From Flexivirga oryzae (GTDB taxonomy: Bacteria; Actinomycetota; Actinomycetes; Actinomycetales; Dermatophilaceae): a DNA stretch of 64,000 bases. The translations under genes and the position numbers were made by a program. Shown here one piece after another: positions 49,212-58,754 of the stretch (position 1 is the stretch's first letter; each line of letters begins with the position of its first letter). The notes under the pieces were generated by a model, which saw only the letters and a program-made list of their open reading frames with translations, was not told the DNA's origin and ran no database searches. The DNA lies in contig NZ_JACHVQ010000003.1 in the NCBI RefSeq assembly GCF_014190805.1, positions 423,127 through 487,126 on the forward strand. The letters run 5' to 3'.

Positions 49212-49265
49212 AACCAGCTCTTGGCGGATCAACCAGCTCTTGGCGGATCAACCAGCTCTTGGCGG
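49212..49265 (+). repeat. 19-bp tandem repeat, 2.8 copies
   Basis: The unit AACCAGCTCTTGGCGGATC occurs at 49212-49230 and 49231-49249, and its first 16 bases at 49250-49265. It follows GTCGAGGT(G/C) direct repeats and a TTTCGACAAGCTCAACCAGC stretch, a motif also dispersed in related genomes. Confidence 0.85.
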
Positions 49266-49271
49266 TGCTCC

Positions 49272-49583
49272 CTACTGCGGATCGGTCGGCGGCACCTCGC
49301 CGGTGCTTCCCGGGGCCTCGCCGCCGTCGGTGTCGTGCGGACGCTGCTCGGCCAGCTTGTCGGCGCCCTTCAGGGCCGCGTCCTGCGCCTTCTCGAGCTT
49401 GTCGTGATACTTGCCCTGGGTCTTCTCGTCGATCTTCGACGCCAGCTTGCCGAGCGCCCCGGCGAACTTGTCGCGGTTGTCGTGCGCCAACTGCCCGGCC
49501 CTCTCCTTCGCCTGCTGAGCGGCGTCCTTGGCCTGCTGGGCGGCATCCCCGGCGTTCTTCTTGAACTGTTCACTGTTCGCCAC
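49272..49583 (-). CDS. small Lys/Ala-rich protein, MT0933-antitoxin-like
   Basis: A 103-residue, helical, highly charged protein with repeats of AAQQAKDAAQQAKERAGQL and the family-type stretch SKIDEKTQGKYHDKLEKAQD. This matches the MT0933_antitox/Rv0909-like family (DUF7059 not implied), first named from a mycobacterial toxin-antitoxin pair. No toxin-like gene lies beside it, and many members are solitary CsbD-like stress proteins, so antitoxin function is unproven. AGGAG lies 7-11 nt before ATG 49583. The C-terminal 20 residues are acidic and disordered. Confidence 0.75.
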   Translation of the reverse strand: MANSEQFKKNAGDAAQQAKDAAQQAKERAGQLAHDNRDKFAGALGKLASKIDEKTQGKYHDKLEKAQDAALKGADKLAEQRPHDTDGGEAPGSTGEVPPTDPQ

Positions 49584-49691
49584 GGTCGATCTCCTCTGGT
49601 GGATGGACCTTCCCTAGGTCTTCAACTATTGATGGCCGTCGAGCCAGATGCAAGGTGACGGCCATCGGCTGTGGGCGTCGGAGCGTCGTCA

Positions 49692-49703
49692 TAGGGTCGG
49701 GGC
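49692..49703 (+). promoter_or_regulatory. -10 element of a leaderless recCBD transcript
   Basis: TAGGGT (49692-49697) followed by 6 nt and the GTG start of recC at 49704. There is no Shine-Dalgarno sequence in the preceding 20 nt. Confidence 0.5.
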
Positions 49704-52700
49704 GTGACGTTGATCCTGCACCGTGCCGAGCGCACCGACGCGCTCGCCGACGGGCTGGCGCGGTTGCTGAGCGACCCGCTCGACGACCCGTTCGTGCAGG
49801 AGCTGGTCATCGTTCCGACCCGCGGTGTCGAGCGGTGGCTGGCCCAGTCCCTGTCGCACCGGCTGGGCGTCGGCCCGCGCGGTGGCGACGGCATCTGTGC
49901 CGGGGTGCGGTTCGTCGCGCCGCGCTCGCTGGTCGCGCTGCTCACCGGCCGCGAACGCGACGACCCCTGGCAGCCCGACCGGCTCGTCTGGCCGCTGCTG
50001 GCGGAGATCGACGCGCACCTCGACGAGCCGTGGTGCCGGACCCTCGCCCACCACCTGGGTCACGGGGAGACCGACGAGCTGGGCCGGCATCGTGCCGGCC
50101 GGCGTTATGCCGTGGCGCACCGGGTGGCGCGCCTGTTCGCCTCGTATGCCGTGCAGCGCCCGACCGTGCTCACCGCCTGGAGCGCCGGAGAGTTGACCGA
50201 CGGGACGGGTGCCCGTTTGAAGGACGATCTGGCCTGGCAGGCGCAGCTGTGGCGGCTGCTCGTGGAGCGGGTGGGCGACCCGCCACCGGCGCAGCGTCAC
50301 GCACGCACCGTGGCAGCACTGCGTGCGGGGGACGATCCGGCGCCGGACGCCGCTCTGCCACCGCGCATCTCGTTCTTCGGGCACACCCGGATGCCGGTCA
50401 CCGAGCTCGAGCTGATCGAGGCACTCGCAGCACATCGCGAGGTCCACCTCTGGTTGCCGCAGCCGTCGGACGTCCTGTGGACGCAACTGGCGGCAGTCCT
50501 GGATCAGCGCGTCGTGCGCCGCACCGACGACGCCAGTGCCGAGCTGGTGCACCACCCGTTGCTGGCCTCCCTCGGGCGTGATGCGCGTGAGCTGCAGCGG
50601 GCGCTCCCGCGTGGGGACGAGGACGCGCCCCTGCGATCGGTCGCGCCGGAACCCAGCTCCGTGCTGGGCTGGTTGCAGCACGACATACATCTGAATTCGC
50701 TGCCCGACAACGAGGTTCGGTCCCAGCGCCTGGTCGGTGCCGGTGATCGCTCCGTCCAGGTACACGCCTGTCACGGAGCCGCACGACAGGTCGAGGTGCT
50801 GCGCGAGGTGCTCACCGGGATGTTGCAGGACGACCCGACGCTGGAGCCGCGCGACATGCTGGTGATGTGCCCCGACATCGAGAGCTACGTCCCGCTCATC
50901 CAGGCGGCATTCGGGCTCAGCGACGGTGGGGACGGCGGCGCCGCCGTCGGCGGTCACCCGGCGCACCGCCTGCGAGTCAAACTCGCCGACCGCTCCCTCG
51001 CGCGCACCAACCCACTCTTCGAAATCGCCTCGGACCTCGTCGATTTCAGCGCAGGCCGCCTCCGGGCAAGCGACCTGCGGGCGTTCCTCGGACGTGAGCC
51101 GGTGCGCCGGCGCTTCCGGTTCGACGAGGAGGACCTGGAGCGCATCGCCACCTGGATCGACGATGCCGAGATCCGCTGGGGCATGGACGGTGCACAGCGG
51201 AGCCTCTTCGGTCTGCAGGGTCTGGCGCAGAACACCTGGCGCTTCGGGTTGCGCCGGCTGCTGCTCGGCGTGACCATGAGCCCGGCCGGCGGCGCGAGCG
51301 TCGGGGACGTGCTGCCGGTCGACGGCGTGGAGAGCGCCGGGGTCGATCTCGTCGGCCGATTCGCCGAGTTGCTCGACCGGGTCGATGCGGCCATGAGCGC
51401 GCTCCGCGACGCCACGTCCAGCGCCGACTGGATGTCCGGTCTGCTCGACGGAGTCGGCGGCGTCTCTGAGGTCACTCGCGAAAATCTCTGGCAGCAAGCA
51501 CAATTCGACCGCGAGCTGGAGTCGGTGCGGACGATGGCGGCGCAGGACACCACCCTGCGGGTGGCCGACGTGCGGGAACTCCTGCGCGCCCGCCTCGAGG
51601 GAAGGGCGACCCGCGCCAACTTCCGCACCGGCACCCTGACCGTCTGCACCATGATGCCGATGCGGTCCGTGCCGCACCGGGTGATCTGCCTGCTCGGCCT
51701 GGACGACGGTGTCTTCCCACGCACCAGTGGCGTTGACGGCGACGACGTGCTCGCCCGCGCCCCGCTGACCGGTGAACGTGATGCCCGCAGTGAGGATCGT
51801 CAGCTGCTGCTCGATGCCGTGTTGGCGGCGACGGACCGGCTGGTCGTCACCTACACCGGGGCGGGTGAGCACACCGGTGCCGAGCGTCCGCCCGCCGCGC
51901 CGCTGGGTGAGTTGATCGACGCCGTCCGGCGCACGGCTTGCTGGCCGGAGGACCGCGACGTCGTCGTGCGCCATCCGCTGCAACCCTTCGACGCCCGCAA
52001 TCTCGTGCCGCGCGAGCTGGACACACCGGAGCCGTTCAGCTTCGATCGGACCGCACTCGTCGGGGCACGTGCGGCGCGACATCGCGTGCCGCGCCGCTCT
52101 CGTGTCGTGACAGCACCGTTGCCACCGCTGCCCCGAGGTGACGTGAGCTTCGCCGACCTCGCCCGCTTCTTCGAGGATCCCGTCAAGGCATTCGTGCGTG
52201 ACCGGCTGGACGTCGCATTGCCGTTCGACGAGGACGAGCCGGGAGACGCGATCCCGATCGAGCTCGACGGCCTGCAGAAGTGGAAGATCGGTGATCGCGC
52301 GCTGAGCGCGTCCCTGGTCGGCACCGGTCCCGACGACATCACTCGCATGGAGCGGCTGCGCGGCGGCATACCTCCTGGCACGCTGGGTGACGAAGTGCTG
52401 CAGGACACGATCAAGCACGTCGGGATGTTGCGCGCGCCGATCGTCGAGCTGCTGCGACGTGAGACCGGCAGTGTCGACGTCGACGTGCAGCTGCTGGACG
52501 GGCGCCGGCTGACCGGCACGATCGGCGACCTGCGCGGTGACGTGCACCTGCTGCTCACCTACTCCGCGCTGGGCGCCAAGCAACGGCTGCAGTCCTGGCT
52601 GGCCCTGCTCGCGCTCATCGCCGGGCACCCCGGCCGACCCTGGCAGGGCGCCGCGGCCGGATGGTTGCGCGGCGGCAAGCGTCGGCAGGCCGGCTACTAC

Positions 52701-53093
52701 CTCGCCGGCGGGCTCGATCAGCAGACCGCGCTGCGGCACCTCAGCGACCTGGTCGACGTCTACGACCGCGGTATGCGGGGGCCGATCCCGTTGCCGCTCA
52801 AGACTTCTCTGGCGTATGCCGACAGGCTGCGGCAGCGGCCGGGTCACGAGACATCCGCGTTCTTCGCGGCGAAACAGGAGTGGGAGGGCCGCGGTTACGG
52901 ACAGGAGCACTTCGCCGGTGAGGGCGAGGCCGCCGCACCCTGCCTGGTGTATGGCGAGGCGCTCCCGCTGACCGAACTGCTCGCCGAGCGCCCCGAGGGG
53001 GACGAAGCGTGGAACGGAGCCAGCAGCCGGCTCGGCCAGTACGCCCTGCGGGTCTGGGGCCCGCTCCTCGAGAACCAAGGCGCACAGACATGA
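49704..53093 (+). CDS. recC: exodeoxyribonuclease V subunit gamma (RecC)
   Basis: A 1129-residue protein of RecC size. The N-terminal inactive helicase part contains LVIVPTRGVERWLAQSLSHR and RVARLFASYAVQRPTVLTAW; later motifs are RISFFGHTRMPVTELELIEA, QVHACHGAARQVEVLREVL and RVICLLGLDDGVFPR. The C-terminal nuclease-like domain is degenerate, as expected for RecC, which recognises Chi and holds RecB and RecD. Genes are ordered recC-recB-recD with a 4-bp ATGA overlap to recB (53090-53093). The leaderless-type promoter directly before GTG supports this start. RecBCD resects double-strand ends; in mycobacteria it is used for single-strand annealing. Confidence 0.93.
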   Translation: MTLILHRAERTDALADGLARLLSDPLDDPFVQELVIVPTRGVERWLAQSLSHRLGVGPRGGDGICAGVRFVAPRSLVALLTGRERDDPWQPDRLVWPLLAEIDAHLDEPWCRTLAHHLGHGETDELGRHRAGRRYAVAHRVARLFASYAVQRPTVLTAWSAGELTDGTGARLKDDLAWQAQLWRLLVERVGDPPPAQRHARTVAALRAGDDPAPDAALPPRISFFGHTRMPVTELELIEALAAHREVHLWLPQPSDVLWTQLAAVLDQRVVRRTDDASAELVHHPLLASLGRDARELQRALPRGDEDAPLRSVAPEPSSVLGWLQHDIHLNSLPDNEVRSQRLVGAGDRSVQVHACHGAARQVEVLREVLTGMLQDDPTLEPRDMLVMCPDIESYVPLIQAAFGLSDGGDGGAAVGGHPAHRLRVKLADRSLARTNPLFEIASDLVDFSAGRLRASDLRAFLGREPVRRRFRFDEEDLERIATWIDDAEIRWGMDGAQRSLFGLQGLAQNTWRFGLRRLLLGVTMSPAGGASVGDVLPVDGVESAGVDLVGRFAELLDRVDAAMSALRDATSSADWMSGLLDGVGGVSEVTRENLWQQAQFDRELESVRTMAAQDTTLRVADVRELLRARLEGRATRANFRTGTLTVCTMMPMRSVPHRVICLLGLDDGVFPRTSGVDGDDVLARAPLTGERDARSEDRQLLLDAVLAATDRLVVTYTGAGEHTGAERPPAAPLGELIDAVRRTACWPEDRDVVVRHPLQPFDARNLVPRELDTPEPFSFDRTALVGARAARHRVPRRSRVVTAPLPPLPRGDVSFADLARFFEDPVKAFVRDRLDVALPFDEDEPGDAIPIELDGLQKWKIGDRALSASLVGTGPDDITRMERLRGGIPPGTLGDEVLQDTIKHVGMLRAPIVELLRRETGSVDVDVQLLDGRRLTGTIGDLRGDVHLLLTYSALGAKQRLQSWLALLALIAGHPGRPWQGAAAGWLRGGKRRQAGYYLAGGLDQQTALRHLSDLVDVYDRGMRGPIPLPLKTSLAYADRLRQRPGHETSAFFAAKQEWEGRGYGQEHFAGEGEAAAPCLVYGEALPLTELLAERPEGDEAWNGASSRLGQYALRVWGPLLENQGAQT

Positions 53094-56000
53094 ACGCCAC
53101 CACGGCCCTCTCCGACGAATCCTTCGACATCCTCGGCCCGCTGCCGCAGGGCACCACCGTGCTGGAGGCCAGTGCCGGCACCGGTAAGACCTGGACGATC
53201 GCGGCGTTGGTCACCCGGTATGTCGCCGAGGGCGTGCACACGCTCGACGAACTGCTGGTCGTGACGTTCGGGCGGGCCGCGTCGCGGGAGCTGCGCGAGC
53301 GCGTCCGCGAGCATCTGGTCGCCTGCGCCGAGGCGCTCGACGACACCGCAACGGCACTCTCCGACCCGGTGTTCGCGATGCTCGCCGACACCGATCCCGC
53401 CGAACGGTCCGCGCGCGCCCGACGGGTCCGGGAGGCTCTCACGACCTTCGACGAGGCAACGATCGCGACGATCCATCAGTTCTGCCACCAGGTGCTGCGT
53501 GGGCTCGGCATCGCCGGCGACAGCGACCCCAACGCGACCCTGGTGGAAGACGTCGACGACCTGCTCATGGAGGTCGTCGACGACCTGTTCCTGCGTGGAT
53601 TTGCCTGGCAACAGGACAAACCCGTGTTCGATCTGGGTGAAGCACGACGGATCGCCCGGACCGTCGCCGAGGACCCGAGCGCGGCGATCGCACCCACCGA
53701 GCCGTCACCGGGATCGGTCGAGGAGCGGAAGGTGCGGTTCGCGCACGCGGTCCGCGCCGAGCTGGCCCGCCGCAAGCGCCGGCTCGGCATCCTGACCTAC
53801 GACGACCTGCTGTCCCAGGTCGCGGCCGCCCTCCGCGATCCCGACGGCGCGGCCCGTGAGCGCCTGCGTCGCCAATGGCAGGTGGTGTTGATCGACGAGT
53901 TCCAGGACACCGATCCGGTGCAGTGGGAGGTGTTCGACCAGGCGTTCCACGGCCACGCCGCCATGGTGCTCATCGGTGACCCGAAACAGGCCATCTACGC
54001 CTTCCGGGGAGGTGATGTCACGACCTACTTGCGGGCCGCGCACACCGCCGGCGAACGCCGCACCCTCGGCACCAACTGGCGGTCCGACGCACCGCTGGTC
54101 GATGCGCTCGGCCGCTTCCTCGGCGGTGCCGCGCTCGGCGACCCGGACATCCGGGTGCACCAGGTGCGTGCGAACCACCCGAGCAGCCGACTACACGGTG
54201 CGCCGGACGACGCACCGTTCCGGATCCGCTACCTCGGCGTCGACCAGTTCAAGGCATCCCAGCTGACGCAGGACGACACGATCCGTGCCGGGGACTTCCG
54301 GGAGCGTGCAGCGGCCGACGCGGCCCAGGACATCGCCGCACTGCTGGACTCCGGTGCCACGTATGACGATCCGCGCGGGACACGTCCACTCGAGCCCAGC
54401 GATGTTGCGGTGCTGGCGTCCAGCAACGACCAGCTCGCCCTCATGCAGCGGCACCTGCGCGGGGTCGGCGTGCCCGCAGTGCTCAGCGGTGCAGGAAGTG
54501 TGTTCCGCACACCAGCGGCTGCGCACTGGCGCACGCTGCTCGAGGCGATGGACCAGCCGCACCGCTCGCCACGCGTGCGCGCGGCCGCGCTGACCCCCTT
54601 CATCGGACGCACGGTGACCGAGTTGGACGCCGACAGCGACGCGGTGACCGCGGCTGTCACCGATCGCATCCGCTACCTGGCAGCGACATACGAACGCCGC
54701 GGGATCGCAGCAGTTTTCGAGATCTGCTCGATCGGTAGTCTGTCCGAGCGGGTGCTGCGTGAGGTCGGCGGTGAGCGCGAGCTCACCGATCTGCGGCACA
54801 TCGCCGAGGCGTTGCACGCGGTCGCAACCGACCGGGTCAGCGGACTGCCGGCGCTGATCGCGTGGCTGCACGATCAGGCGGAGGTGGACCGGCCCGCGTC
54901 CGGTGACGCCCGGGCACGACGCCTGGACAGCGATGACGACGCTGTCCAGCTACTGACCATGCACGGCAGCAAAGGGCTCGAATTCCCCATCGTTTATTTG
55001 CCGTTCGTCGCCAATCGGTTCGTCCGCGACGACGAGAACCCGCTGTTCCACGCACCGGGCGCCGACGGGGAGCCGGAAGTCCGGTCGATCTACATCGGCA
55101 AGCCCGGCGCTGACGTGCTGCGGCTGGCACGCCAGGAGGCCGCGGGGGAGTCACTACGCCTGTGTTACGTCGCGCTCACCCGCGCCAAGTCGCAGGTGGT
55201 CGCCTGGTGGGGGAGGTGCAACAACGCGCCGGATTCGGCGATCCACCGCCTGCTCCTCGATCGCGATCCTGCGGCCGCGAGCACGGACGGGACGGTCGCG
55301 GACTCGCGCGGGCAGTGCAGCGACGACGAGGCGATGGCCCTGTTGCGGCGCTGGGCGGACGCCGGCGGACCGCATTGGGAGAAGGTCACCAAGGCCGCCG
55401 GGTCCTCCCTCGAAACCCGCCCCAGGACAGCAGCTCTCGCCGTACGCGAGTTCACCCGGGTCATCGACGACGACTGGCGGCGCACCTCCTACTCGGCGCT
55501 CAGCCGGGTGCTCGAACAACTGCCCGCCGACGGGGTGAGCACCGAGGCTGAGGCCGACGTCCGCGACGACGAGCCGGACATCGTCGTCCCCGACCTCACG
55601 GGGTCGAAAGCTGCGGGGTCGAGCGCCGCCCCGAGTAGCCCTGAGTCACCCATGGCCTCCCTGCCGGTCGGTGCGACCTTCGGCTCCCTGGTCCACGCCG
55701 TGCTGGAGACCGCCGACCCCACCGCGCCCGATCTGCTGGAGGAGCTGCGCGCGCGCATCCGCGAGCAGCAGGTGCGGTGGCCGGTCGACCTCGACAGCGA
55801 CGTGCTGGCGCAGGCCCTGGTCGCCGTTTACGACACCCCGCTCGGTCCGCTCGCACCCGGTGTCACGCTGCGGTCCGTCGGCCGGAACAAGTTGGCAGAG
55901 CTGGATTTCGAGCTGCCACTCGGCGCGCGGGACAGCGAGGAACGGGTGCGGTTGGGTCAGCTTGCCGCCATACTCCGGCGGCATCTGCCGCAGGGCGATC

Positions 56001-56452
56001 CGTTGCTGCCGTATGCCGACCTGCTCGACACCGACCTGCTCGGGGGGCAGGTGCTGCGCGGCTACCTGACCGGCTCGATCGACGTGGTGCTGCGGGTGGG
56101 GGAGCGCTATCTGGTCGCCGACTACAAGACCAACTGGCTGGGTCCCGCGGACCAGCCGTTGATGCTCGACGCATACGGGCCCGAGCCGCTCGCGGCCGCG
56201 ATGGGGCACTCCGACTACCCGTTGCAGGCGCTGCTGTATGCCGCGACGTTGCACCGCTACCTGCGGTGGCGGCTGCCCGACTACGCCCCCGACCGGCATC
56301 TCGGTGGCGTCCTCTACCTCTACCTGCGCGGTATGGCGGGGCCGGACACCCCTGTTGTGGAAGGGAATCCGACCGGGGTGTTCTCGTGGCGACCGCCGAC
56401 CCAGCTGGTGCTGGAGCTGTCCGACCTGCTCGACGGCGCGGGAGGCCAGTGA
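53090..56452 (+). CDS. recB: exodeoxyribonuclease V subunit beta (RecB)
   Basis: A 1120-residue UvrD-type helicase-nuclease. Walker A is TTVLEASAGTGKTWTIAALV, with LDELLVVTFGRAASRELRER (motif Ia), VLIDEFQDTDPVQWEVFDQA (motif II), LIGDPKQAIYAFRGGD (motif III), LTMHGSKGLEFPIVYLPF (motif V) and LRLCYVALTRAKSQ (motif VI). The C-terminal nuclease domain has GERYLVADYKTNWLG, with the Asp-x-Lys catalytic pair intact, so both helicase and nuclease should work. It starts inside the recC stop and ends one base into the recD start (TGATG), so translation of all three is coupled. Confidence 0.95.
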   Translation: MNATTALSDESFDILGPLPQGTTVLEASAGTGKTWTIAALVTRYVAEGVHTLDELLVVTFGRAASRELRERVREHLVACAEALDDTATALSDPVFAMLADTDPAERSARARRVREALTTFDEATIATIHQFCHQVLRGLGIAGDSDPNATLVEDVDDLLMEVVDDLFLRGFAWQQDKPVFDLGEARRIARTVAEDPSAAIAPTEPSPGSVEERKVRFAHAVRAELARRKRRLGILTYDDLLSQVAAALRDPDGAARERLRRQWQVVLIDEFQDTDPVQWEVFDQAFHGHAAMVLIGDPKQAIYAFRGGDVTTYLRAAHTAGERRTLGTNWRSDAPLVDALGRFLGGAALGDPDIRVHQVRANHPSSRLHGAPDDAPFRIRYLGVDQFKASQLTQDDTIRAGDFRERAAADAAQDIAALLDSGATYDDPRGTRPLEPSDVAVLASSNDQLALMQRHLRGVGVPAVLSGAGSVFRTPAAAHWRTLLEAMDQPHRSPRVRAAALTPFIGRTVTELDADSDAVTAAVTDRIRYLAATYERRGIAAVFEICSIGSLSERVLREVGGERELTDLRHIAEALHAVATDRVSGLPALIAWLHDQAEVDRPASGDARARRLDSDDDAVQLLTMHGSKGLEFPIVYLPFVANRFVRDDENPLFHAPGADGEPEVRSIYIGKPGADVLRLARQEAAGESLRLCYVALTRAKSQVVAWWGRCNNAPDSAIHRLLLDRDPAAASTDGTVADSRGQCSDDEAMALLRRWADAGGPHWEKVTKAAGSSLETRPRTAALAVREFTRVIDDDWRRTSYSALSRVLEQLPADGVSTEAEADVRDDEPDIVVPDLTGSKAAGSSAAPSSPESPMASLPVGATFGSLVHAVLETADPTAPDLLEELRARIREQQVRWPVDLDSDVLAQALVAVYDTPLGPLAPGVTLRSVGRNKLAELDFELPLGARDSEERVRLGQLAAILRRHLPQGDPLLPYADLLDTDLLGGQVLRGYLTGSIDVVLRVGERYLVADYKTNWLGPADQPLMLDAYGPEPLAAAMGHSDYPLQALLYAATLHRYLRWRLPDYAPDRHLGGVLYLYLRGMAGPDTPVVEGNPTGVFSWRPPTQLVLELSDLLDGAGGQ

Positions 56453-58266
56453 TGGACGTTGACACCGAGGACCCGCGGCAGGCACGGCGAGCACGGGGAT
56501 CGCTCGCCGTCGCGAACCGCAGCGGTCTGCTCGAAGCCGCAGACGTGCACGTCGCGCAGACCCTCAGCACCGTTGTCGCAGAGCAGGATCCGAGCGTCCA
56601 GTTGGCGCTCGCACTCGCCGTGCGCGCGGTGCGCCGTGGCTCGGTGTGTCTGGACCTCGCCGATGCCCTGCACCTCCCCGCCGAGGTGACCGAGAGCGCA
56701 GACCCGGAAGCTGAGGAGCGGAGCGGGGCGGCCGATCGGGATCAGCTCAAGGACTGCTGGCCGACCGACGCCGACGCCTGGCGGCAGGCGATAGAGAACA
56801 GCAACCTTGCGCGATCCGGTGTGTTGCGCGTCGAATTCGGCCTGGTCTACCTCGACCGCTACCACCGCGAGGAGGTGCGCGTCGCCCAGATCCTCCGCGA
56901 CCGTGCCGCGGAACCTCCGCCACCGGTGGACGCCGACGTCCTCGACGCCGGGCTCGGCCGGCTGTTCCCGGACGAGGCCTTCGGCGAGCAGCGTGTCGCG
57001 GCGGCGCGTGCCGTGCAGCAGTGGACGACGGTGTTGACCGGAGGGCCGGGCACCGGCAAGACGTCGACCGTCGCCCGGCTGCTCGTGCTGCTGGGCGAGC
57101 AGTGGGCACATGCGGGACACGACCGGCCGATGCGGATCGCGCTGGCCGCGCCGACCGGCAAGGCGGCCGCGCGGCTGAAGGAATCGGTCGGTGACGCGGC
57201 TCGCCTGCTCGCGCCCGCGGATGCCGATCGCATCCGGGACCTCGACGCGATGACGCTGCACCGCCTGCTCGGCTGGCGGCCACGAGGCGGGGACACCTAC
57301 CGTTTCAACGCCGCCAACCGGTTGCCGCACGACGTGATCGTCGTCGATGAGACCTCGATGGTGGCGCTGACGATGATGTCGCGACTGCTGCAGGCGGTGC
57401 GCCCGACGAGCCGGCTGGTGCTCGTCGGAGACGCAGACCAGCTCGCCTCGGTCGATGCCGGTGCCGTGATGGCCGATCTCGTCGACGGATATGCGGGACT
57501 TGCGCCCGAGACGGTCTGCCGACTCATGACCTCGCACCGGTTCGACGCCGGGATCGGCGAGTTGGCCTCGGCAGTGCGGGACGGGGACGCCGATGCCGTG
57601 GTGCGGCTGCTTCGGCACGGCGGCGACGCCGTCGGCTGGATCGAGGACGACGACCCGGCTCCCGCGTTGCGCGGTGGACTGCTGCGGCATGCGCTGCGGT
57701 TGCGAGAGCGCGCGGTGGCCGGCGATGTCGCCGGTGCCCTGGCCGCGCTCGCCGAGCACCGGCTGTTGTGCGCCCGCCGCTCCGGCCCGCGCGGGGTCCG
57801 CACCTGGAACATCCTGGTCGACGAATGGTTGTCCGAGGCGACCGGCGACCCACTGTGGGAGCCGATGTATCCCGGCCGTCCCGTCCTGGTGACCCGCAAC
57901 GACTACGCGCTCGGGGTGCACAACGGTGACAGCGGCGTCGTGATGGGCGGGCCCGGGCCCGTCACCGCGCAGATCGGGACCGCGGCCGGCCCGGTCCCGA
58001 TCGCGGCGAGCCGGTTGTCCGACATCGAGACGATGCACGCGATGACGATCCACAAGAGTCAGGGCAGCGAGGCGGAAGAGATCACCGTCCTCCTGCCGGA
58101 TGGTGCATCCCCTCTGCTCACGCGAGAGCTCCTCTACACCGCGATCACCCGAGCGCAACGCCGCGTGACAGTCGTCGGCAGCGAGGCCACGGTCCGTGCC
58201 GCGGTTGCCGCCCAGATCCGTCGCGCGACCGGCCTGCGGCAGCGGCTCGCCATACCCGCCGATTGA
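56452..58266 (+). CDS. recD: exodeoxyribonuclease V subunit alpha (RecD)
   Basis: A 604-residue SF1B helicase. An N-terminal RecB-binding domain is followed by Walker A TVLTGGPGTGKTSTVARLLV, then LAAPTGKAAARLKESVGD (Ia), MTLHRLLGWRP, DVIVVDETSMVALTMMSRLL (II), LVLVGDADQLASVDAGAVMA (III) and the C-terminal TIHKSQGSEAEEITVLLP with LLYTAITRAQRRVTVVG (V/VI). It is the 5'-3' motor of RecBCD. ATG 56452 is chosen by the TGATG junction with recB; the frame is open further upstream but lies within recB. Confidence 0.94.
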   Translation: MDVDTEDPRQARRARGSLAVANRSGLLEAADVHVAQTLSTVVAEQDPSVQLALALAVRAVRRGSVCLDLADALHLPAEVTESADPEAEERSGAADRDQLKDCWPTDADAWRQAIENSNLARSGVLRVEFGLVYLDRYHREEVRVAQILRDRAAEPPPPVDADVLDAGLGRLFPDEAFGEQRVAAARAVQQWTTVLTGGPGTGKTSTVARLLVLLGEQWAHAGHDRPMRIALAAPTGKAAARLKESVGDAARLLAPADADRIRDLDAMTLHRLLGWRPRGGDTYRFNAANRLPHDVIVVDETSMVALTMMSRLLQAVRPTSRLVLVGDADQLASVDAGAVMADLVDGYAGLAPETVCRLMTSHRFDAGIGELASAVRDGDADAVVRLLRHGGDAVGWIEDDDPAPALRGGLLRHALRLRERAVAGDVAGALAALAEHRLLCARRSGPRGVRTWNILVDEWLSEATGDPLWEPMYPGRPVLVTRNDYALGVHNGDSGVVMGGPGPVTAQIGTAAGPVPIAASRLSDIETMHAMTIHKSQGSEAEEITVLLPDGASPLLTRELLYTAITRAQRRVTVVGSEATVRAAVAAQIRRATGLRQRLAIPAD

Positions 58267-58358
58267 CGCTCGAACTCGCCGCTGACCCCCCAATTGCGCC
58301 GTCAGCTGCTATTTCGACCGTCAACGGGCGAGACGCGGCGCCCGCCGCACCCCCCGGG

Positions 58359-58754
58359 TCAGTCCCGGAGTAGGCCCAGCTCCCTCGCGCGCGCGACGGC
58401 ACCGGTGCGTGAGTCGGCGCCCAGCTCGTCGGGCGGTGCATCCTTCAGCAGGTAGCCCGACGCCCCGGCCTCCACCGCGCGCAGGATGTCCTGGTCGGTG
58501 TCGTAGGTCGTGAGGATCAGCACCCGTGGCGCGTCCGGCGCGGCCAGCACGCGCTCGGTCGCGGCGACCCCGTCCATGCCGGCGCCCATCTGCAGGTCCA
58601 TCAGCACCACATCGACCTCGTGTTCGGCGGCCAACCGCACCCCGTCCTGGCCGTTGCCGGCCTCGGCGACCACCTCGATGCCCGCGGTCGTGAGCAGCAT
58701 CCGCAACCCGGTCCGCACCACCGGGTGGTCGTCGACGAGCAGCACGCGAGTCAC
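58359..58754 (-). CDS. NarL-type response regulator with most of the LuxR HTH deleted
   Basis: A 131-residue protein instead of about 210. The receiver domain is intact: VLLVDDHPVVRTGLRMLLTT (acidic pair), VDVVLMDLQMGAGMDGVAAT (phospho-Asp), RVLILTTYDTDQDILRAVEA and SGYLLKDAPPDEL (Lys). Immediately after DEL comes LGADSRTGAVARARELGLLR, which matches the extreme C-terminus of LuxR-type regulators (..KLGVDSRTxAVxxARExGLL). So about 75-80 codons including the HTH core appear to have been removed in frame near 58420-58430. The protein can be phosphorylated but should not bind DNA by itself. It is the partner of the kinase at 58751, which overlaps by ATGA. Confidence 0.85.
   Translation of the reverse strand: MTRVLLVDDHPVVRTGLRMLLTTAGIEVVAEAGNGQDGVRLAAEHEVDVVLMDLQMGAGMDGVAATERVLAAPDAPRVLILTTYDTDQDILRAVEAGASGYLLKDAPPDELGADSRTGAVARARELGLLRD

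Noticed and set aside
49212..49265. Tandem repeats considered as a CRISPR or an origin
   Set aside because: Repeats are contiguous with no spacers, and there are no DnaA boxes or AT-rich stretch.
49272..49583. MT0933-like gene as half of a toxin-antitoxin system
   Set aside because: No toxin-like frame adjoins it; neighbours are repeats, an MFS exporter and recC.
49689..53078. An 1129-residue open frame opposite recC on the minus strand
   Set aside because: It mirrors the RecC codon frame. High GC leaves the antisense frame free of stops, and the translation shows no domain or natural start.
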